A stretch of DNA of 26,348 nucleotides from UBA7692 sp964552715 (GTDB taxonomy: Bacteria; Bacteroidota; Bacteroidia; Chitinophagales; LD1): assembly GCA_964552715.1 (NCBI GenBank), contig CAZKHZ010000021.1:1-26348 (forward strand), written 5' to 3'. A model generated the notes under the pieces. That model was not told the DNA's origin and made no database searches. It saw only the letters and a list, made by a program, of their open reading frames with translations. A program made the translations under genes and the position numbers. Below, one piece after another: positions 14,993 to 21,285 of the stretch. Position 1 is the stretch's first letter. Each line of letters begins with the position of its first letter.

Positions 14993-16782
14993 TTCACCCA
15001 TTTTATCACTTTGCTTCTTTGTTTATCAGCTACACGCAGCAAATAAATTCCTTTTGCAAAAGTTGATGTTGCTATAAATATATTGCCATCGTTTAATGAT
15101 GATGAATAAATCTGCTTTCCATTCACATCAAAAATTTCAACGCTTGTATTCCACAGGGTTTCGCTTGATGTAATACTTATGCCATCAAGTTTTCTGATTA
15201 AGTAAACAGGTAGTTCTTTTCCGCTTTCATCAATACCATTAGGGCAGAGCGTTTTACCCGCAGGCAACAAACCGCGTTCATTCAATCGCTGTGTAATTGG
15301 GCAGTAGTGAATACCATTGTACAGTTGCTGGTCAGCTTGCAACAACAGATTTGCAGCGGCTAAAAAATCTATGTTTTGAGCATAGCCGTAATGCGTTTGA
15401 AAAATCAATTTGTCGGTAACTTGCTTTCCTAAGTCGCTCCACAATTGCATCAGCATACTGCTCCAAATTTCACCATTGCGATAAATGCTCGAGCCTAAAT
15501 TTGTTGGATATATTTTTGAAGAGTTTACCACCCGCCCATTCCAAAATTGATTGTGTCCATCCCAGTTATATACCCAACCCCAATTAAAGCTATTGATAGC
15601 ACGCGAATAGGAAGCAGCATTGTAATCGCAAAAAGCTTCATCCAAAGCTTCGCGTTGGCTGCCAACGTTGCTGTTTGGTGCTGCGCTATACGAAAGAAAA
15701 TGCGAATATTCATGTACACACACATCTCCATCTTCAGCATCATCCACACCGCCAGTGCCAAAGTATAAACGCGTTGGATTGTAGTTAAAAGCAAAGTATG
15801 AATTGTCCTGTCCATTTGCAGCGTGTCCATCTGCTTCAATTAAATTATTGGCACAGTTGAAGCCCATTTGCTTTACATACTTACCTATTTCAGAAATGTG
15901 ATACAGAATGCTCACATCCTCAAATCCACTTTGGTTGCGCGTATAAAAAAACTCAGGAAGATTGTTTGTAGTAATTGAGGTTGTAGGCAAATCATAATCG
16001 GCAATGCGCACAAAAGAATTTCGTAAGCGAAAAGTACCAGCATCAAAGTCGGCAACGAAATTTACCTGTTTTCTTTCATCGGTCAGCCATGTAGCATTTG
16101 AATCAAAATTGTCCACATATATACCACCATAAGTTTTTCCGGCAGTAGTAAGCGGGTCGGGTAAAAACACAAATCCCTTCACGGTTGTATCAGGGGCAGC
16201 GAAATACATATTCATATCCCGCTCGTAAAGTATGTTTTGATTGTCGGCAATTACTTCATGCCAGCCTCCACTTGCACCTTCAACCTCCAACACATAAGCA
16301 TTGCGTAAATTGTTTTCGTTTGTCAAAACCCACTGCTCTTTTTGCGTTGCAAGTTTTCTTTCACCAATAAAATTTTTGATGTGCGAAAGCAAATCAACAG
16401 GCTTTAGTTTTTCAAATTCAAAAGTTGCTTCATGAACACTGTTATCAAAAAAAGAAAGCATTAGCCCTTTGCCATCGGTGTTCACTTTTATTTGAGATTG
16501 ATATACTTCCAAGCCTTTCGCTTTTTGATGAAAACTATAATGCTTTCCTCCTGGGCTTTCTTGTAAGTAGTCGAACACTAAAGTTGAATTACGCTCTTTC
16601 AAAGCTGGAATTACTTCAAACAATTTGCTTTGAATCAACTCGACACTTTCACCACCTAACTTAACGGGTGTAAAACTTGAATTACATTTTCTGTTATTCA
16701 GCAAATGTATTGAAATGACTTTCTCCTCATTTTTTTGAGCTAAAAGAAAAACCGGAAATAGTATTAGTAACAAATGCTTCAC
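14989..16782 (-). CDS. Secreted gluzincin metallopeptidase with T9SS sorting domain
   Basis: A zinc peptidase probably sent to the cell surface or medium by the type IX secretion system. From the GTG at 16782 it has 597 residues: a signal peptide (MKHLLLILFPVFLLAQ), a propeptide-like region (about 20-200), a catalytic region with HEYSH (357-361) and the third-ligand segment DEAFCDY (381-387, Glu382), as in thermolysin/fungalysin-like peptidases. A C-terminal sorting domain (about 535-597) shows WNTSVEIFDVNGKQIY and GIYLLRV, ending KVIKWVN. Reading from a TTG at 16833 would bury the signal peptide behind 17 extra residues and overlap ribD, so GTG 16782 is preferred; no ATG is available. The substrate is unknown. 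Confidence 0.85.
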   Translation of the reverse strand: MKHLLLILFPVFLLAQKNEEKVISIHLLNNRKCNSSFTPVKLGGESVELIQSKLFEVIPALKERNSTLVFDYLQESPGGKHYSFHQKAKGLEVYQSQIKVNTDGKGLMLSFFDNSVHEATFEFEKLKPVDLLSHIKNFIGERKLATQKEQWVLTNENNLRNAYVLEVEGASGGWHEVIADNQNILYERDMNMYFAAPDTTVKGFVFLPDPLTTAGKTYGGIYVDNFDSNATWLTDERKQVNFVADFDAGTFRLRNSFVRIADYDLPTTSITTNNLPEFFYTRNQSGFEDVSILYHISEIGKYVKQMGFNCANNLIEADGHAANGQDNSYFAFNYNPTRLYFGTGGVDDAEDGDVCVHEYSHFLSYSAAPNSNVGSQREALDEAFCDYNAASYSRAINSFNWGWVYNWDGHNQFWNGRVVNSSKIYPTNLGSSIYRNGEIWSSMLMQLWSDLGKQVTDKLIFQTHYGYAQNIDFLAAANLLLQADQQLYNGIHYCPITQRLNERGLLPAGKTLCPNGIDESGKELPVYLIRKLDGISITSSETLWNTSVEIFDVNGKQIYSSSLNDGNIFIATSTFAKGIYLLRVADKQRSKVIKWVN

Positions 16783-16817
16783 AAAAAACAAGATGTAATA
16801 TTTAAACCAATGGTGTA

Positions 16818-17891
16818 TTAAACGCTTTGCCAAATCTCAACTTTATCTTGCATTAACGAAAAGGACTCTAACAAAGTTCCCAGAAACAAAGGAGAAGCTT
16901 TGCCTTTATTCAATCTAATTGGCGCGGTAATCACTCTTGCTTCATCCCACAAATTTTCCTCAATAAATTGTTGAATGGTAAATAGTCCACCCTCAACAAT
17001 CAGCGATTGAATATTTTTCTCACGCAACATTTTCAAAATCTGCTGTGGAATATTTTTACCGAAATCAGCTTTTACCCATGCAATATTTTCTTTCGAATCA
17101 TCCTTGCTTTCATTCACCACAATAGTATTTGCATCAAGCGAAAAAATATTTTGAGAAAGCGGAACACGATTGTTTTTGTCAATCAAAATCCTAGTTGGGT
17201 TTTTACCTGACCACAATCTTGTAGTGAGTGAGGAATTATCAATTAAGGCAGTGTTTGTACCAACTAAAATTGCCTGCTCATCAGCGCGCCAACGATGAGA
17301 TAAACGTTTTGAAATATCATTCGTCAACCAAACTTGCTTTGCTTCATCTGGAGCCATAAAGCCATCTGCCGACTGCGCAATTTTTATAATGATGTACGGA
17401 CGTTTCTTTTGATGAAATGTAAAAAAGCGTTTGTTCAAAACATTACATTCAATTTTTAAAATATTTTCAATCACATCCACACCTGCCTCACGCAATTTTT
17501 GAATTCCTTTTCCAGCAACGATGGGGTTTGGATCGCCACTTCCTACAACAACTTTTTTAATGCCGTTTTGCAGAATCAAATCGCTGCACGGAGGCGTTTT
17601 TCCAAAGTGATTGCAAGGTTCAAGACTTACATACAAAGTGCTTTCGGTAATTAAGTGTTTGTATGCTTCTTTTACAGAGGCAATGCAATTTACCTCTGCG
17701 TGTTCTTTACCATATTCTTGATGCCAGCCCTCGCCAATTATTTTTTCATCGTGTACCAAAACTGCACCCACCAATGGATTTGGAGCCACAAAACCCAAAC
17801 CGTTTTGCGCAAGTTGTATGCACCGCTGCATAAAATATTCGTGAGTAAGCACGGGGTAAAGTTGTGTTAAGTATTCAAATGTTTGCGTCAT
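16818..17891 (-). CDS. ribD: Bifunctional pyrimidine deaminase/reductase of riboflavin synthesis
   Basis: Deaminates 2,5-diamino-6-ribosylamino-pyrimidinone 5-phosphate and then reduces the ribosyl side chain with NADPH, steps two and three of riboflavin synthesis. The 357-residue protein has both domains. The N-terminal deaminase (about 16-155) shows APNPLVGAV (36-44) and the zinc site HAE (64-66) with PCNHFGKTPPC (92-102; Cys93 and Cys102). The C-terminal reductase (about 163-357) shows IKIAQSADGFMAP, RWRADEQAILVGTNTAL, NPTRILID and LIVEGG. Start 17891 leaves a slightly longer N-terminus than usual. No other rib gene is nearby. The T9SS peptidase follows on the same strand after 35 bp and may be co-transcribed. 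Confidence 0.96.
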   Translation of the reverse strand: MTQTFEYLTQLYPVLTHEYFMQRCIQLAQNGLGFVAPNPLVGAVLVHDEKIIGEGWHQEYGKEHAEVNCIASVKEAYKHLITESTLYVSLEPCNHFGKTPPCSDLILQNGIKKVVVGSGDPNPIVAGKGIQKLREAGVDVIENILKIECNVLNKRFFTFHQKKRPYIIIKIAQSADGFMAPDEAKQVWLTNDISKRLSHRWRADEQAILVGTNTALIDNSSLTTRLWSGKNPTRILIDKNNRVPLSQNIFSLDANTIVVNESKDDSKENIAWVKADFGKNIPQQILKMLREKNIQSLIVEGGLFTIQQFIEENLWDEARVITAPIRLNKGKASPLFLGTLLESFSLMQDKVEIWQSV

Positions 17892-17899
17892 TATTTTTC

Positions 17900-17907
17900 T
17901 ATTTTTG
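17900..17907 (+). promoter_or_regulatory. Exact -7 box upstream of TA module 2
   Basis: TATTTTTG fits TAnnTTTG exactly and lies 14 bp before the antitoxin ATG at 17922, implying a very short leader. A TTTG at 17882-17885 is nearer than the usual -33 spacing and lies within the ribD 5' end. Confidence 0.35.
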
Positions 17908-17921
17908 AAAAAACATCTTTT

Positions 17922-18158
17922 ATGAAGACGATAACCATAAGGCTTACAAATGAGGAAGATGCTGAGTTGCTGAAAAGTATTTTGAAATCAACCCATTTTC
18001 AGGATTTTATTTAAACCACAGAGGAGGAGGAGGATATGCTTACCAATAAAGATTTAACGGTGCTGAATGAAAGACTTGAAATGTATAGAATCAATCCTGC
18101 ATTAGGTAATAACATGAATGAGGTGAACCAGATTCTTAAAAAGAAATATGGTGTATAA
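17922..18158 (+). pseudogene. Antitoxin gene of TA module 2, interrupted by an in-frame stop
   Basis: The frame starts MKTITIRLTNEEDAELLKSI, typical of small antitoxins with an N-terminal beta strand and helix. It stops at TAA 18012-18014 after 30 residues, then stays open in the same frame for 48 more residues (TTEEEEDMLTNKDL... ending QILKKKYGV) to TAA 18156-18158. The full 78-residue length and the 11-bp overlap with the toxin ATG fit an original antitoxin. An internal ATG at 18036 is preceded by four GAG repeats that make Shine-Dalgarno-like AGGAGG at 2, 5 and 8 bp spacing, so a 40-residue C-terminal, toxin-binding fragment could still be made. Whether the module is dead or a split antitoxin cannot be told from sequence. 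Confidence 0.75.
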
Positions 18159-18441
18159 ACTCGTTCTGCTTGATGCAGCCTTAGAAGACTTAGACATTGC
18201 TTTTAATTGGTATAGCAAAATACACATAGCGTTAGTAAAGGATTTAGTGTTTAGGGTTAAAGAGGCATTATTGCGAATACAACGCAACCCATTAATTAGT
18301 CAGAACTTGTCAGTTGGTTTTCGTAAAATTAATATACAACGCTTTCTTTATAAATTGATTTTTGAAGTTAGAGAAACAGAAATAATTGTCGTTCCATTAG
18401 CACATCATAAACGTAAACCCGGATATTGGGAAAACAGATAG
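18148..18441 (+). CDS. RelE/ParE-superfamily toxin of TA module 2
   Basis: A 97-residue basic protein of the RelE/ParE fold. It starts MVYKLVLLDAALEDLDIAF, the usual first strand and helix of the family, and contains IQRNPLIS (loop before strand two), RKINIQRFLYKLIFEV (45-70 region of paired strands) and ends with IIVVPLAHHKRKPGYWENR, the typical C-terminal strand and basic tail (Bacteroidota members often have HxxRxPxxW there). RelE members cleave ribosome-bound mRNA and ParE members poison gyrase; which applies is not clear. The frame is intact although its antitoxin is interrupted. It overlaps the antitoxin frame by 11 bp, and its stop is 1 bp before the prmC ATG, so prmC may be co-transcribed. 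Confidence 0.85.
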   Translation: MVYKLVLLDAALEDLDIAFNWYSKIHIALVKDLVFRVKEALLRIQRNPLISQNLSVGFRKINIQRFLYKLIFEVRETEIIVVPLAHHKRKPGYWENR

Positions 18442-18442
18442 C

Positions 18443-19306
18443 ATGACCATTGCCGATATTATTCAGCTCTACAAATCAACGCTCATAAAAGTTTATGATT
18501 CGGCAGAGGCGCGCACCATCATCACTATGGTTTTGGAAAAGGAGTTGCAGCTCAATGCACTGCGCTTAGAAATGAATAAGTATTTGTTGCTTACTACGCA
18601 TCAACAGGAGATTTTAGAGAAGTATCTAGAGCGATTGGTGAACCATGAACCCGTTCAATACATTTTGGGTGAAGCCGATTTCATGGATATGAAATTCAAT
18701 GTCAATCCACATGTTTTAATCCCTCGACCTGAAACCGAGGATTTGGTGAGATGGATAATTGAGTCTGTGGGACAAGATTTTAGTGGAACAATTTTAGACA
18801 TTGGAACAGGCTCGGGTTGCATTGCCGTTGCACTGAAAAAGTTATTGCCCAATGCCGATGTTTCTGCATGTGATATTTGCAGTAATGCGCTTTATACGGC
18901 AACTGAAAATGCGTTGCGGAATGAAACCGAAATCAACTTCTTCCGCTTAGATGTTTTGTTGGAGAAACTTCCATCACAGTATGATATTATCGTCAGCAAT
19001 CCGCCATATATTCCTTTGAATGAAAAGGCAAGTTTAGCAAAGCACGTTGCTGATTTTGAGCCTGCCCAAGCACTGTTCACACCAACTTCGCAGGCAATGA
19101 TTTTTTATGAACGCATTGTATTACTTTCTACAAAGCATCTGAATGAAAAAGGAAAGTTATTTTTTGAAACACATACAGAAAAGACAACTGAAGTTGCTGC
19201 TTTGCTTCAAACCAATGGGTTTAATAATGTTGAAGAAAGAAAGGATGTTTTTGAAAAGAATAGAATGGTGAAAGGAACTTGGTTTGACCAAGTGCAGACT
19301 GCGTAA
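18443..19306 (+). CDS. prmC: Peptide chain release factor N5-glutamine methyltransferase
   Basis: Methylates the Gln of the GGQ motif of release factors RF1/RF2 using S-adenosylmethionine, raising termination efficiency. The 287-residue protein has the N-terminal helical domain (about 1-75), then IPRPETEDLV (93-102), the SAM-binding motif ILDIGTGSGCIAVAL (117-131), and the catalytic NPPYIP (186-191) preceded by YDIIVS. The segment HVADFEPAQALF corresponds to the conserved yEP..ALf motif. Its ATG follows the toxin stop by 1 bp, so the TA module lies directly between ribD and prmC, which I recall as frequent divergent neighbours in Bacteroidota. It converges on the phosphatase gene with 5 bp between stops. 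Confidence 0.95.
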   Translation: MTIADIIQLYKSTLIKVYDSAEARTIITMVLEKELQLNALRLEMNKYLLLTTHQQEILEKYLERLVNHEPVQYILGEADFMDMKFNVNPHVLIPRPETEDLVRWIIESVGQDFSGTILDIGTGSGCIAVALKKLLPNADVSACDICSNALYTATENALRNETEINFFRLDVLLEKLPSQYDIIVSNPPYIPLNEKASLAKHVADFEPAQALFTPTSQAMIFYERIVLLSTKHLNEKGKLFFETHTEKTTEVAALLQTNGFNNVEERKDVFEKNRMVKGTWFDQVQTA

Positions 19307-19311
19307 TGTAC

Positions 19312-20238
19312 CTACTCAATAGTCTTTACATACACATAAACCACCACGCCATTTTTATCTATAAAGTAAGTGCTCATAGTATTTCCCGAAATGGCGACTA
19401 AGGCAAAACCAGATATACTCTCTGCAAACTTTGTGTGCTCATAAGAAGCCGAAGGACGCAGCTTTGAACCAGCCCCCGAAACAAAATAGTCCACTGTGCT
19501 TCCTTGCGGTTGCTGATGTTGCAAGTCATGGTCATGTCCGCAGAAATAAGCCGGCACTTTGTACTTTTCTAGCATAGGTTTTAATCCTTCAATCAATGCT
19601 TTTGTATCACCATGCGAAGGATTAGATGAATACACCGGATGGTGCCCCACCACAAACTTCCATTTTGATGGTGATGCGCTCAGCGAGCTATCCAACCATT
19701 TCCATTGCTGCTCAGTTTCTTTGGTATTCTGGTTTACTAAAGGCTCTGTATTTATAAAATACAGACTCATCGCATTGCCATCAGTAAGTTTAGTTTCATA
19801 CCCGTGATAATGCGCAGGTAATTTCCATTTTGGGTTGATGAGCGAATACTCAATTTGTGCGTCTTCATTTCCATAGTGGTCGTGGTTGCCAAGAGATACA
19901 TACCAGTTTACATCCTTAATATTTTCTCCTATGTAAATATCTTCAAACGACTTTTTCCATAGTTTATCGTCTTTGCTTTTTACACCCAAAAAATAAAAAT
20001 TATCGCCTGTAGAAGCAATAAGTTTTGGTTTGGCAACCGCAGCCGTTTTGTTCATCGCCTCCGCCACATTGCGCTGATTGTATTTTCCTTTTCTGCCCCA
20101 ATCACCAATCACATAAAACACATAAGCATCCTGCGGAATCAGCGAAGCCTCAAACACTTTGCCTACAGCAGTATTTGTAGGTTGACAAAATAGGTATGCA
20201 GATAAAAAAAGGAAAGTGAGAAACGAAAAATATTTCAT
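19312..20238 (-). CDS. Secreted calcineurin-like metallophosphatase, purple acid phosphatase type
   Basis: A two-metal phosphoesterase, probably periplasmic, with a signal peptide at 1-18. The 308-residue protein shows all metal-binding blocks of the family: GDWG (45-48, Asp46), GDNFYFLG (78-85, Asp79 and the Tyr82 of purple acid phosphatases), LGNHDHYGN (116-124, Asn118-His119), GHHPVYS (198-204, His199 or His200) and GHDHDLQ (234-240, His235 and His237). The D-Y spacing in GDNFY and the overall length resemble mammalian-type tartrate-resistant acid phosphatase (ACP5-like). The substrate is unknown. An 8-bp inverted repeat lies 30-58 bp upstream of the start and could be an operator. Confidence 0.92.
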   Translation of the reverse strand: MKYFSFLTFLFLSAYLFCQPTNTAVGKVFEASLIPQDAYVFYVIGDWGRKGKYNQRNVAEAMNKTAAVAKPKLIASTGDNFYFLGVKSKDDKLWKKSFEDIYIGENIKDVNWYVSLGNHDHYGNEDAQIEYSLINPKWKLPAHYHGYETKLTDGNAMSLYFINTEPLVNQNTKETEQQWKWLDSSLSASPSKWKFVVGHHPVYSSNPSHGDTKALIEGLKPMLEKYKVPAYFCGHDHDLQHQQPQGSTVDYFVSGAGSKLRPSASYEHTKFAESISGFALVAISGNTMSTYFIDKNGVVVYVYVKTIE

Positions 20239-20267
20239 GCTGCGAAGAAAGGCATGTTTGGGGAATA

Positions 20268-20296
20268 GCTTTCACCAAAATGTGTGAAGTGAAAGC
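20268..20296. promoter_or_regulatory. Inverted repeat upstream of the phosphatase gene
   Basis: GCTTTCAC (20268-20275) and GTGAAAGC (20289-20296) are exact reverse complements with a 13-bp spacer, a geometry suited to a dimeric regulator (21 bp centre to centre). It lies 30-58 bp upstream of the phosphatase start on the minus strand, where an operator would overlap the promoter. Confidence 0.35.
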
Positions 20297-20544
20297 AGTT
20301 TGGGAGGCTGTAATTTATTTTTTACCCAAAAAGAAATAAAAAAGAAGCGTTTAGAAACAAAAACGGAGTGTTCAGATGTTGAAACTGAATATTGAAGTGC
20401 CGAAACTGGGTTAAAGCTAAAGTAAAAAGTTTAGTTTTTTACTTTTCATAAACTGCTTTTGTTTTTGGTGATGAGGGATTTGATAAAAAGCCAGAGGCTT
20501 ATTAAAGTATCACTTGTGGGGTGCGAGCAATGGCGGGGTTGTTC
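20297..20544. other. Non-coding spacer between phosphatase and TA module 3
   Basis: I see no gene here. It holds a perfect 10-bp A/T stem (AAAGTAAAAA 20419-20428 and TTTTTACTTT 20436-20445) and a short hairpin at 20488-20500. Confidence 0.4.
20488..20500 (-). terminator. Weak terminator candidate downstream of TA module 3
   Basis: On the minus strand AAGCC-TCT-GGCTT forms a 5-bp stem followed by TTTATC, about 45 bp after the small frame that ends at 20545. The stem is short, so this is tentative. Confidence 0.3.
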
Positions 20545-20673
20545 TTAGCTGTATACATACACTAACTCTTTCTTATTGCTTACAGTATTAATTTCAAAAT
20601 TATAAGGGCGGTTAAATGCTTCATGTGAGACAGCAAATAAATTGGCAAGCCCTAGAATAACTTCTTTGCTCAT
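20545..20673 (-). CDS. Small hypothetical protein downstream of the ParE pseudogene
   Basis: A possible 42-residue protein (MSKEVILGLANLFAVSHEAF and onward, ending ELVYVYS). It starts 13 bp after the stop of the broken ParE gene on the same strand and would belong to the same transcript. I recognise no family. It has no signal peptide and a mild amphipathic start. It may be chance, or a fragment of a larger decayed gene. Confidence 0.25.
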   Translation of the reverse strand: MSKEVILGLANLFAVSHEAFNRPYNFEINTVSNKKELVYVYS

Positions 20674-20686
20674 TCCTTTTTTTGAG

Positions 20687-20997
20687 TTATATCAGATTTT
20701 TTAAATGCTCAGGGTTTCTGCTTCCATGAAATATTTCCAAGACCTCAATTTGCTTATTGCTAATCCTGTAGATAATCTTGAAAGTGTTATGAACTATTAT
20801 CTGACGGATGTTTTGTTGTGCGGGTTCGATATCAAAACAAACGCTGAAACTTTGAGGGAACAGCGTTACTCTTTCTAAGGCTTTGTCTATTGATTGCACC
20901 ACTTTTTCTGCTCTTGCAGGCGAATGGTTCGTCAGATAAAAACTTACGATTTCATTTAATGAGTTTTCGCCTGTTGGGTCAGTATCAGTTGCAACAT
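20687..20997 (-). pseudogene. parE: ParE-type toxin, frameshifted
   Basis: The start ATG (20997-20995) lies 5 bp after the antitoxin stop and reads MLQLILTQQAKTH, the normal ParE N-terminus, then hits TAA at 20958-20956. Adding one T there (CATTAAATG to CATTTAAATG) continues as LNEIVSFYLTNHSPARAEKV and on to IYRISNKQIEVLEIFHGSRN near the end, all typical ParE/RelE segments. The repaired protein has 103 residues, the family length. Reading only the downstream frame would give a 71-residue piece without the first strand and helix. One missing base could also be a sequencing or assembly error, so this call depends on the read quality at 20955-20959. Confidence 0.75.
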
Positions 20998-21002
20998 GGT
21001 AT

Positions 21003-21227
21003 CTACTTGGCTTTGATGCGCTTCATTAAATCAGATTTCACTTCTTTCCAAGGTTTTGTTCTTCCCTCATCAGCATCTTTAATACCCTTCTTAATTCGTT
21101 TGCTGATTTGTGATCCGCTGAGTTCAGTTTCAAAACTATTTACCTGAACTCCTTTAAATCGTTTCAGTAATTCTTTGATTAAATCAGCATCTTTTTCGGA
21201 GGAAATATCTAAAACTAATTGTTGCAT
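21003..21227 (-). CDS. Antitoxin of the ParE-type module
   Basis: A 74-residue protein starting MQQLVLDISSEKDADLIKELLKRF: a short beta strand and a helix, then a linker and a charged C-terminal part with SGSQISKRIKKGIKDADEGR and KPWKEVKSDLMKRIKAK. This layout is common in Bacteroidota antitoxins paired with ParE/RelE proteins. The ATG at 21227 is preferred to a TTG seven codons upstream. Its stop lies 5 bp before the ParE ATG, so the two were an operon. The antitoxin frame is intact although the toxin is frameshifted, the reverse of TA module 2. An exact -7 box lies about 23 bp upstream. Confidence 0.75.
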   Translation of the reverse strand: MQQLVLDISSEKDADLIKELLKRFKGVQVNSFETELSGSQISKRIKKGIKDADEGRTKPWKEVKSDLMKRIKAK

Positions 21228-21249
21228 AATTGTTGCTGTTAAATTCAAA

Positions 21250-21257
21250 CAAATTTA
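21250..21257 (-). promoter_or_regulatory. Exact -7 box for TA module 3
   Basis: On the minus strand TAAATTTG (21257-21250) fits TAnnTTTG. Transcription would start near 21243, about 16 bases before the antitoxin ATG. No clear -33 TTG is seen. Confidence 0.4.
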
Positions 21258-21285
21258 ATAAACTTGATTTAAACCCGCACATTTT

